Assembly (NCBI GenBank): GCA_023238725.1
Contig: CM041540.1
Coordinates: forward strand, 2,135,001-2,199,000
DNA length: 64,000 bases
Source: Scortum barcoo
Taxonomy: Eukaryota; Chordata; Actinopteri; Centrarchiformes; Terapontidae
Direction: 5' to 3'
The translations under genes were made by a program, and so were the position numbers. Position 1 is the first letter of the stretch, and each line of letters starts with the position of its first letter. Below, piece after piece: positions 50,222 through 58,740 of the stretch. Below the pieces are notes generated by a model. It worked only from the letters and a program-made list of their open reading frames with translations. It searched no databases and had not been told where the DNA came from.

Positions 50222-53200
50222 CTGATGGTAAAGAAGAAGAAAAAAGATGTCACTAAAACATGACATAATTAGTAAGAACATTATAACACATTATATCTTG
50301 ATTGTTTAATCTGAAAACTACCATTTTACTGGGATTTATGTGCTGAACTATTTCCACATCTTTTTGCCAGGTAACACTGAATTATCTGATTGGTAGCATG
50401 GTAGCATTTAGCCCCAAGCACCACTGAGCTTCACAAAGCCTCTACTGTTGTGTTCTCAGACAATGTCAATGGAAAGACTTGATGCAAATTTGCCTGGGGT
50501 GGCACAAATTTTAAATCTTTGAACTTGCGCAAAACATTTTCATGTATTCCAGGGCTTTACGAATATGCTCCATAAATGTTATAATGGAAATTCCACCCTC
50601 ACTATTATGTTTTCTTTATAAATTGCCTTTATACTATATTACATTAACTAAGACCTAAATTCCTTTAAAAGACAAACCTCTGACTTACAGTACACTTCTG
50701 ACCTGCTGTAAAAGAGAGACCTCTGACTGATAGCGGTCATCGCACCGCTATCACTGTGTAGGTCTTGGTTAGTCTAATATAGTATAAAGGCAAAAGCATT
50801 ACATTGTACAGAGAAAAGAAGAAAGAAAAAGAGAGACTGAAGAGAAGTAACAAAGATCTGGAGTTTTTGCTGCAATTTAGACTCACAGGATTTGGCCAAT
50901 TAGGAGTTCTGCTATCTCATGTTGCTTTGAAAGGTTAGCACTCATATATCAAACTGCTGATTGACAGACCACTTTTATCGCCACTTCGTAGCTTTGAATG
51001 GAACTGTTGATGAGCTTTCTGCCTTTCCTCATAAGTGTTCACAGTATTTTGATTATGTACTGTCAAATAACTTAATGTGTGGAGCTCTGTTCTCATACTC
51101 AAACTGTAAACTTACATTTCTTTATACCAGGTTTCAGTCTTTGCTCTCCACAATGGTCGAGGCTTGAGGAAGTAACAAAGTCAGAATTAACCATCAGTGC
51201 CTTTCATTGTGGACCATATCCTTAGTAAACATGATCAGTTACTCTTTAGTAGTGTTACAGAAACAGAAACTGTCATTGTTGGTTCATACTTGAGATTGTC
51301 CAGTCTAGACTGTGGATCCTTCTGTACAGCAGACAGCAGCTTCACTCCCGAGTCTCCTGGATGATTGTAACTCAGGTCCAGCTCTCTCAGGTGAGAGGAG
51401 TTGGACTTCAGAGCTGAGGCCAGGAAAGCACAGCCTTCCTTTGTGATCATACAGCCTGACAGTCTACACACACACAAACAAGTACATATAGTTGACAAAG
51501 TCGACTAAGTTCCTGCTTTTTCAACCTTGTATGAAGTACTGAAACATACATATAATTGTTGCTTCAATCAGCAACTCGACAGCTGGGAGGATCACCTCTG
51601 GTCAAGTTTACTGACCAGAGGTGGTCCTGAGGTCAGGACCAGTACTCTGTGATGTAATGATGTTCCTCTTGCCCAAGTCTAAGTGCAGTAGTGGATCCCC
51701 AAACCAGCTGGGATACCTGCCAGGTAACTGAGCTAGCTAGCAGAGAAAATATTCTTCTAATATCTTTTTTATACGTAAAAAGGAAGCAAAAGGTAGTAAT
51801 GCTGTGGTGGTTTATCCCTCTCCCTGCTGCAGGAATTACTCTGCAGCGGCCCTCAAAGTCTCCTTGAGTTCATAATTCACACTTTGATTAGACCTGCACC
51901 ATTTTAGAGAGGTGCTTCCACGTTCTGTCCAATATAGTATGATTAGAAAATGTTCTCCTCCTAGAACCGCCACCTTATCGTGGTGGAGGAGCTTTGAAGT
52001 GCCCTAATGATGCTAGAAGCTATGTTGTCAGGGGGCAATTTGCCCCTGGTAGGGTCTCCCAAGGCAAATTGGTTCTAGCTGAATGGGCCAGACAAAGAGT
52101 GGTTCAAAAGACCCAAATGAGAAAAAAGAACAAAAAGGACACATGTACCCTGCCCAGAGGTGTACTGGGGCCAAAAGACTGGTAGCATAAATTCTTTTGA
52201 AACTGTGTAAGAAATACAACTCAGACCCTGGTTCTTAGTGGATATTAACAAGCATATAAAGTAATGTTATAATGGTCATCAGATAAATAAATTAAGCCAT
52301 CCTTACCTGAGAATTTGCAAGGCACAATCTGGACTCTCCAGTCCAGCACAGAGAGATTTCACTCCTGAATCGTACAGGTCGTTGTCACTCAAGTCCAGCA
52401 CTCTCACTTTAGAAGATGGAGAGCTGAGAACTGAGACCAGAGCTTCACAGCTGTTTGCTGACAGATTACAGCCACCCAACCTGAGGAATAATTAGAATAA
52501 ATAAAAATAGGTAACAGGTAGGTAACATGTACCCATATTTTAAACCGTTGAAGTATTTAGTTTTCTGTGCACATACAGTGATTTGTTGGAGGCCTTGACC
52601 ACTGGCAGCAGCTTCTCTAGACCCTCCTCTGAAGCAGAGTATTTCTTCAGGTCAAACACCTCCAGATCTTTTCTCCTGATGACAGTAAGATGAAGACCAG
52701 AGCTGGCCAGAGATCAGGAGAAAGATTGGGTGTGGAAAGACGTCCTGAACTCAGATACTGTTGGATCTCCTCCATCAGAGAATCATCTTTCAGCTCATTC
52801 AGACAGTAGAACAGGTTGATGCACCTGTCTGGAGATGTGTTCTCCCTGATCTTTTCTTTGATGAACTGGATTGTCTTGTGGTCTGTCTGAGAGAACTCTT
52901 TCGTCATCTTCAACAAGCACGTAAGGAGTTTCTGATTGCTCTGCAGGGAAAGGCCCAGGAGGAAGCGTAGGAACAAGTCCAGGTGCCCATTTGGACTCTG
53001 CAAGGGCTTTATTAATTGCAATCTCATGGACCTCTGTCATGGATTTCCTCTTGCAGAGCATAAACAGGCTATCCAGTGTTATCGCTGGGGCAGACAGGAC
53101 ATTCTTGTTGTCGTTGATGAGTGACATTACCACATAAAGGGCAGCTAGATACTCTTGCAGGCTCAGATGGACAAAGCTAAACATCTTGCCCTTATCGTTG

Positions 53201-55461
53201 TCCTTCCTCCACTTGTGCACCTCTTTGAAGACCTCTGTGAAAACTCCTGAATATCGTGCAGCTTTATAGAGATTAATACCACTGTCTTTCAGGTCTTTCT
53301 CATAGAAGACAAGGTTGCCTTTCTCCAGCTGGTGAAAAGCTAGTTTTGCTAATGACTTGATGCAATGAATGGTCTCGTTTGTGCCACAGTTCTCTTCTTT
53401 GCCATGGTTCCCTTCTGTGCCATACCTCTCTTCTGTCAGGGTGATGTGATACATCAGGAATTCAGTGTACATTTCAGTCAGGGTTTTGGGCAGCTCTGCC
53501 TGTGTTCTGGTTTTCAAAACATCCTTTAGAACCGTAGCAGTGATCCAGCAGAAAACTGGGATGTGGCACATAATGAAGAGAGTCCGTGATGCCTTGATGT
53601 GGGAGATGATTCTGTTGGCCTGCTCTTCATCTAGGAATTTCTTCCTGAAGTACTCTGTTTTCTGTGGATCTGTGAATCCTCTCACTTCTGACATGCTATC
53701 AACAAAGTCTCGAGGGATCTGATTGGCTGCTGCAGGCCGGGTGGTTATCCAGACACGAGCAGAGGGAAGCAGTTTCCCCTTGATGAGGGCTGTCAACAGC
53801 ACATCTACTGAAGTTGACTGTGTAACATCAAACTCATCCAGCTGGTTCTCAGTAAAGTTCAGCTGATGGCGGTTTTCATCCAGTCCATCCAACACAAACA
53901 GAAGTTTATATTTACTCTTGTCAAAATCATGGTTTCCTGATGCTTGCAGTTCTGCAAAGATGTCAGTAAGTTCTTTCTCTGTAATATCTTTGGTTTCCCC
54001 GATACATGTTTGGATTAGTGCTGCCAAACAAAACCTTTTTGTCTTATATAAATTCAGTTCACGGAAAGTGAAGGGGAATATAAGATGCACATCTTGATTT
54101 GTTCTTCTCTCAGCCCAGTCCCACACAAATTTTTGCACAAGGAATGTTTTGCCAATTCCTGCAATTCCAGTTGTCAGCACTGTTCTTATGGGTTTGTGTT
54201 TTCCAGTAGGGCTTTTGAATATGTCACATGGTTCAATTGGTTCCTCTGCTACCTTAACTTTTGGTATCCCTATCTGTATGACCTCGTGCTGGTCATAGAT
54301 GTGTATTTCCCCTCCAGCTGTGATGTACAGCTCTGTGAAGATGTCAGCCAGACACTGCTCATCCATCTTATCTGCCATGCCCTCTTGAGCACACATAAAC
54401 CTGGACTGGAGGTTGGACTGGAGTGTCCATTGGTGCTGTAGGATCTGTTCTGGAGACTCCGGCACTGGAATGTCCTCATCTGTGAGGAAGAAAATCACAT
54501 CCATAGTAGGGTGAAAAAGAAAATTGCACCCAGTTCTCTGAAGGCTCTGTAGAAGGAACTGTAGCTTTGCCATTGCCACTTGGCCTTTGAGAATAAGCCA
54601 ACCAACCAAGCGCTACTGGCAGCAGGATAAAGGATAAAGCATAGCGCACCAATGGGACAAAGATTACAATATGTTTATAGTTTTTTTTTCAGTATTTGTT
54701 TACTTTGTGCGAGATCCAGTGTGGCTCATTGTCAGTACATCCCAGAGTGTCACCGCAACCAAAGCTGGCCCAACATGAGTTTCAAAGAAAAATCCAGAAA
54801 GTGGAAAGTGGAAGCAGTCCTCTGCCAATCATGACAACCAATGGTTGACTTCTGTCAGCCAGAGGGTGAGGAAGAGGAGAAGTCTATGTCTGAAGCCCAT
54901 GCATCAGACAAGACAGGAAATTGTACATAAAAGGTAGACTTCATCTTCCAAGGGGCCCAAAATTTTGAACTCATAACTGATATTATGACAAAGCTTCCTC
55001 TGCCTTGTTTGCATAATGAATGGTTTTATGTGGTAAAGTCACATTTCCTCTGCAAAATGCTTTGAGATTTTATGTATTGTGAGAAAGTAAAAATTCACTA
55101 CATTATTATACTCCACTGCAGGACTGTTATTCTAACCTGATTAAATTGAAAAAAAACTCTATTTTTTGTGCTCCCATGGCTTACCTTTTTGTTCTGAGCT
55201 GCGCTTTGTCAAACGTTGTACCAGTTTATTCTTGCCCATCTTCCCCAAAACAATCTTGGCCACCTCCACAGCTTGTTGGTTATATTGCTGCACCATCAGA
55301 TCCACAGTCTTCATTATGTCTGCATCTTCAAGGTGGCACCAAGGGATTGGGGAGAAGCCATCCTGGACCTTCAGTTTCCCCAGGCGCCATCTGAACTGTC
55401 TTAGGTCACTGTGTCCCAAAGTTTCCAGTGTTTTAAGAAGCACCTCTTCAACAGTCATCAT
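49638..55461 (-). CDS. PYD-FISNA-NACHT-LRR-B30.2 NLR immune receptor (fish NLRC3/NLRP-like), six coding exons, two frameshifts
   Basis: This is a cytosolic pattern-recognition receptor of the teleost-expanded NLR family. Exons in transcript order are 55185-55461, 52577-54479, 52307-52480, 51290-51463, 51116-51162 and 49638-50221. Every boundary has GT/AG, and the phases (1, 2, 2, 2, 1) are mutually consistent. Domains in order are a pyrin domain (residues 1 to about 85), FISNA (about 104-170), NACHT with Walker A GIAGIGKT (about 197-204) and Walker B LLFVLDGLDE (about 285-294), the NACHT-associated winged-helix and helical region, two LRR exons, a linker and PRY-SPRY. In the family, PYD recruits ASC-type adaptors and NACHT oligomerises on ATP. 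The locus is odd in having an extra base near 53002 and a +2/-1 indel near 52670 in the NACHT exon. They leave total length in frame, but the uncorrected reading stops at 52795-52797, after about 653 residues. Corrected length would be about 1,050 residues. The family call is firm; functionality is not. No gene symbol is justified because the family has hundreds of paralogues. Confidence 0.88.
50625..50791. repeat. 167-bp foldback element in the last NLR intron
   Basis: Arms 50625-50657 and 50759-50791 are inverted copies (33 bases, about 29 pairing), beginning GCCTTTATACTATATTA. Inside is a second perfect stem, GATAGCGGT (50729-50737) with ACCGCTATC (50744-50752) around a 6-base loop. The whole could be a MITE remnant; no clear target-site duplication is visible. 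Confidence 0.7.
51116..51162 (-). CDS. Exon 5 of the NLR gene: 47-nt linker micro-exon between LRR and B30.2
   Basis: This exon is too short for ORF detection. It was found because exon 4 ends in phase 2 while the B30.2 exon begins in phase 1, so a linker had to exist. An AG at 51163-51164 and a strong GTAAGT donor at 51110-51115 delimit 47 nt reading LDHCGEQRLKPGIKK plus a split codon. In related fish NLRs the equivalent linker reads roughly VDHGG-x-RLKPG-KKY, so the match is specific. Joining the exons makes a Tyr codon at the downstream junction and continues into VCELTLD. Its only evident role is to connect the LRR solenoid to PRY-SPRY. Confidence 0.85.
51290..51463 (-). CDS. Exon 4 of the NLR gene: second leucine-rich repeat exon
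   Basis: This is the second 174-nt LRR module, phase 2 to phase 2. The acceptor is GTGTGTGTAG and the donor AA/GTATGA at 51284-51289. It encodes RLSGCMITKEGCAFLASALK, then LRELDLSYNHPGDSGVKLLS and a terminal RLDNL segment. The LSGC...EGCAFLASAL and LRELDLSYNHPGDSGVKLL signatures are typical of the last LRR exon of NLRC3-like fish genes. Only two LRR exons are visible, which is a short array for this family. A read-through frame continues past the donor but has no family resemblance. Confidence 0.9.
51593..51639. repeat. Two adjacent perfect hairpins in the intron between the LRR exons
   Basis: CACCTCTGGTCA (51593-51604) pairs perfectly with 51612-51623 around a 7-base loop. It is followed immediately by GTCCTGA (51624-51630) pairing with 51633-51639 around two bases. 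Function unknown. Confidence 0.75.
51955..52182 (+). mobile_element. Transposable-element fragment in the intron between LRR exons 3 and 4
   Basis: The stretch starting GAACCGCCACCTTATCGTGG and continuing through GGCAATTTGCCCCTGG, AGGGTCTCCCAAGGCAAA and CCAGACAAAGAG matches, from memory, a multi-copy element found widely in vertebrate and other animal genomes, probably the 5' part of a LINE. I cannot name the family with certainty. It is sense on the plus strand, opposite to the host gene. Confidence 0.6.
52307..52480 (-). CDS. Exon 3 of the NLR gene: leucine-rich repeat exon
   Basis: The exon is exactly 174 nt (58 codons), the standard module length of fish NLR LRR exons, and is in phase 2 at both ends. 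The acceptor is TTATTCCTCAG and the donor CTCAG/GTAAGG. It encodes GGCNLSANSCEALVSVLSS, then VRVLDLSDNDLYDSGVKSLC and a final CALQIL segment, i.e. about two ribonuclease-inhibitor-type LRRs with the LDLSDNxL core. It follows the NACHT exon, whose final bases CT plus the G here make a Leu codon, so the phase is right. In the receptor this would form part of the concave recognition or autoinhibitory surface. Confidence 0.9.
52577..54479 (-). CDS. Exon 2 of the NLR gene: FISNA + NACHT ATPase exon, carrying two frameshifting indels
   Basis: This 1,903-nt exon is the large NLR exon typical of the family. The acceptor is a good pyrimidine tract ending TTCCTCACAG at 54480-54489, and the donor is GTATGT at 52571-52576. 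It opens with the FISNA domain (LQSRFMCAQEGMADKMDEQ, FTELYITAGGEIHIYD), which precedes NACHT in fish NLRs. NACHT then shows Walker A GIAGIGKT, Walker B FVLDGLDE, sensor-1 ARVWITTRPAAA, the PVFCWITATVL helix and the winged-helix signature FVHLSLQEYLAALYV. Downstream the conserved helical stretch continues in another frame from 53002 (LQSPNGHLDLFLRFLLGLSL, then INLFYCLNELKDDSL). It returns to the first frame after the AAAA run at 52669-52672 (DLEVFDLKKYSASEEGLEKL). The exon's sequence conservation across all three segments argues the damage is recent or an assembly error. Confidence 0.88.
55185..55461 (-). CDS. Exon 1 of the NLR gene: pyrin domain (PYD)
   Basis: The first coding exon encodes 92 codons plus one base, ending in a GTAAGC donor directly after the AACAAAAAG end of the exon (intron begins at 55184). 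The product begins with tandem Met codons and reads VEEVLLKTLETLGHSDLRQF, followed by RWRLG, IPWCHLEDAD and a Val/Lys-rich last helix. This matches the six-helix death-fold pyrin domain that fish NLRs use to bind ASC-like adaptors by homotypic contact. The start at 55461 is chosen because it is the outer of two adjacent ATGs and places the domain at the very N-terminus, as in relatives; the second ATG (55458) would lose one residue only. The remaining base joins exon 2 to form a GAT (Asp) codon. A short family-typical charged linker (TKRSSEQK) follows the domain. The fold call rests on residue pattern only. Confidence 0.85.
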
Positions 55462-57822
55462 CTCTGCTCCTTGATGAGATCAGATGAAATTCTGTACTCA
55501 CAAGACATTATTGTAATTTCCTCAATGGGTTGACTACAGATGCATTTCTGTGATCTGTATGGTTCATCATATCTCTTAAAGTGCTATTTTACATTTTTAC
55601 AATATATTTAAAAACAACATTTGGAACCAAATCTGACGGCAAAATGGACAGATCGGATGATACATTTTCTGGACTCTTTCTTGTGTGTCTGTTAAACAAA
55701 TTGGATGGATGCAATGCTGGATAAACAAGTAAATGAATAAGAGAGAGCTATGGCACTGATGATTAACTCTAATTAATGACGTGTTACTTCACTTCATGTC
55801 ACGTATAATACAGTATGACTCATTGCAATGTTATTTGATCAGATGTGATTTCTTATTAGTGTCATAAACCCAGCAGGCCAGCAGACCTAAAGGTACAAGG
55901 CTCAGCTGTGGTGTTCATGAGGGTTTGATTAAATTTACTACCTTTATAGCCATTATAGAGTATGACAAGTTAAAACTTCAACTAAATCTATACAAAGAAA
56001 TATGTTATACTGTGTATTTTCACTGAAATTTCACCAGTGTTTACCTGTGTGTGTGTGATGTGGGCTGTATGGGTGGTGGTGTATCACCAGGTGGGTTTAG
56101 GTGTTTTCATCTGTCAAGTGTCCACAGTCACTTTTTGTTCCCAGATCACCTCAGCAGGAACTGAAGTTGGTACCTTTTGGGGAAAATGCCACACAATAAT
56201 AAGACATTAAAAAATCAACTTAAACTTTTTTGTACCAGAAGGGAAATTTTAGCAGCAAGTGAAACACAGTGTATAAAGACCTGACCTTAAAATACACAAA
56301 ATATCATGAAATTCATAGAAAATTTGATATAAGTGAGTTAAAACTATGCTACTATACCTACAAAACTAACTATAATACATACCTACTAAACCTACTATAT
56401 GAAATACAATATATGCATTATGATACCTTCTTTAAAAATCTATCTACCATATAACCAAGTTATCAGTGGTTTAAACAAAATCCCCATCAACACCTACATA
56501 TTATTGTACAAAAGGCTCATCATCCACTGAGTATTTAATTGTCTGATGACATGACTCATAACTGACAGTAACTGACTTACATTATCAGCATAATCAGGTA
56601 GTAAAAGACAATTACAGTAAAGTTTATGTAATGTTTGTGTAAATTACTGTCTGACAGTGATGCCACAAAATGACAGGCATGTTACTACATTTACTTACAG
56701 TTTGATATACACACATTGACTGAAGCTGACTTTGAATTGTTTCTATATAAAATGTTAATAAATGTCCACCAGAAAGAGTGAAATGTATTTCGTACACTAT
56801 ATCTTTTATCTCCACCAGAGAGTGAATTAACTGGATTTCCACATGTTTTCTTTTAATATTCAATTATATGTTCTTATTAACTGCCATCCACCCTGATTTG
56901 TATAAATCTCAATAAGAAAATAACACCTAAAAATGACATTGTTGGCATTAACAAGTTCAAATATCTAGCCAACAGTATTAAAAGAGTTCTTGTAAATAGA
57001 GGCAGAAATCTGAGCAAACTGAGTCCGAAGTCTGCAGCAGAGTGATTTCTTATCAGCAGAGTTTTGCTATGCTGTTACATTACATGTGACGTCAGCAGGA
57101 AATGTCACGTTGCCCGGCACTGTAATCACTTACCAAAGATATTTTGAATCATCCACCATTTTTTAACTGAAACATTTGACGAACCAATGGATCAGTTTTT
57201 ACAAACTCATGCTGTGCAGTCAAACTTCATTCTAAATCACAGAATTTAACCCAGATTTCAAACTGACGTGGACATACTAACATTTCCGAAGAAACCAGAT
57301 ATTTAGGCTGAATTTGGAGGAAGTGTGTGTAAAATGATGCACAAAACAGAAGACATTTATTTGGCCACAATACCAATATGATAGAGACTAATTACAGTAT
57401 AAAACTCTCAGAAAATATTAAATAAAATGAGTTTAACATCTTTTAAAGCCTCTTTGCAATGGTTAGCTGTAGTTTAATGGTCATCATCACTTTCTCAGTG
57501 TGATGTTTTCTTGTTGATGTTTTGATTTGATAGGAAAGGTAAAGGAGGATGATATGTCCCTTATTTATCAGGTCTTTGATAAACTACAAGTACTTAAACT
57601 CCTCTCAGTTGCCATAATGCATTTTAAACACCTACCAGCCAAACAGAAACTGAGGTTTTCTGTAGCCATGATGTGATTTAACACAAATAAACACAAATGA
57701 ACCCACAGACTAATACAGAAGAGTGCCATAACTGCCAAATCAATTAATGGACACAAATACATAAAAAAACATAAAAAAATATATTTTTTAGAGACTCAAA
57801 TTAGGAAGAAAGAAGACAATTC
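55462..57822. other. 5' flank or 5' intron of the NLR gene
   Basis: No coding exon is recognised between the pyrin exon and the candidate promoter. A perfect CRE octamer TGACGTCA occurs at 57087-57094. The splice connection of any 5' UTR exon to the ATG at 55461 could not be settled. Confidence 0.5.
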
Positions 57823-57828
57823 ACTCAC

Positions 57829-58145
57829 TTAAGTTATTTCCAGGAAATGTGTCATTGCAGCAGCTTTGTCTTGACAGAAAAAAAGAAAATTAAAAGACAA
57901 AATTAGCTCAGATTTTTGGGATAACTTGTTAAAAATGAAGGTCACACTCTTGATTCAGTCAGAGATTTGTGAGCTTTTCTTTTCCTTCCCCTTCATCTGA
58001 CTTCTTATAGTCAGCAAGTTTTACCGTGCCTCTATAAAAGCTGCGACAGTAAACCCCTCCCGAGTCAAAGTCCCCTTCTTTTCCCAAAAGAATTCCAGTA
58101 ATCTGTCATGGGGAAGTCCTCAGTGCTGCTTTGAACCGAAACCAC
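57829..58145 (-). promoter_or_regulatory. Candidate upstream promoter and non-coding first exon of the NLR gene
   Basis: About 2.4-2.7 kb upstream of the pyrin exon the minus strand shows a TATAAG (58004-58009) followed, about 175 bases later, by a strong splice donor AA/GTGAGT at 57823-57828. Further upstream there is a sequence one mismatch from the NF-kB consensus on the plus strand (58110-58119, GGGGAAGTCC). A second kB-like half, GGGGACTTTG on the minus strand, lies at 58066-58075. A plus-oriented TATAAAAG (58033-58040) is also present, so the direction is ambiguous. A non-coding first exon is common in NLR genes, but nothing here proves transcription; this is inference. Confidence 0.3.
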
Positions 58146-58314
58146 ACAACGTCGATGCCTTGGAGGGAAATGAGTGTGCTTTATGTTTGTTTTTATGGTG
58201 TTTACTATGCCAGGTTTTCAATACACACTCCAGATATTACATCCATCTTTCTACTCAACATGGAAGAACATTTCTTCTCTAACTTATCTCCCCCAAACTG
58301 CCCCCACAACCAGC

Positions 58315-58348
58315 ATTCATTCATTCATTCATTCATTCATTCATTCAC
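58315..58348 (+). repeat. (ATTC)n tetranucleotide microsatellite
   Basis: About eight perfect ATTC units. Confidence 0.95.
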
Positions 58349-58469
58349 CCTGCTACAGCTGAGTCTGTCTCATGAATCATACAGCAGTACCATCCAGAAC
58401 TAATCTTATCTTAAATGAAATTATATAAGTCACTGTTGCAGGAACTATTTAGAGCCTTTGTTTCGGTAA

Positions 58470-58740
58470 ACGTACCACTGCACTGTGAAAATATTCGGTC
58501 ACCATTTAAAATCTCACTTAAGTAATAGTATATAAATATAATCAGAAAAAAAGTACTGAAAATATAAAAACATAAAAGTACTTGCTGCAGTGAAATGTCT
58601 CTTGTGACAGTGCTTTTCTAATGATTGAAAAATCTGTATGTTTTTAAAAATATTTTTAAAGTAATTAAAGCTCCCAAATAATTGTAGTGCAATAAAAAGT
58701 ACAATATATATCATATCATATCATATCATATATAAGTAAG
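58470..58740 (-). repeat. Interspersed repeat family F, copy 4
   Basis: TCACTTAAGTAATAG, AAAAGTACTGAAAATATAAA, CATAAAAGTACTTGCTGCAG and AAATGTCTCTTGTGACAGTG match the family. It ends in a short (ATATC)n run at 58706-58733. Confidence 0.6.

Noticed and set aside
54480..54609. N-terminal extension of the NACHT open frame to an upstream Met
   Set aside because: A strong TTCCTCACAG acceptor and phase match to the pyrin exon show this part is intron read-through.
58131..58143. Interferon-response element in the candidate NLR promoter
   Set aside because: The two GAA half-sites are spaced five bases apart rather than the six of a true ISRE.
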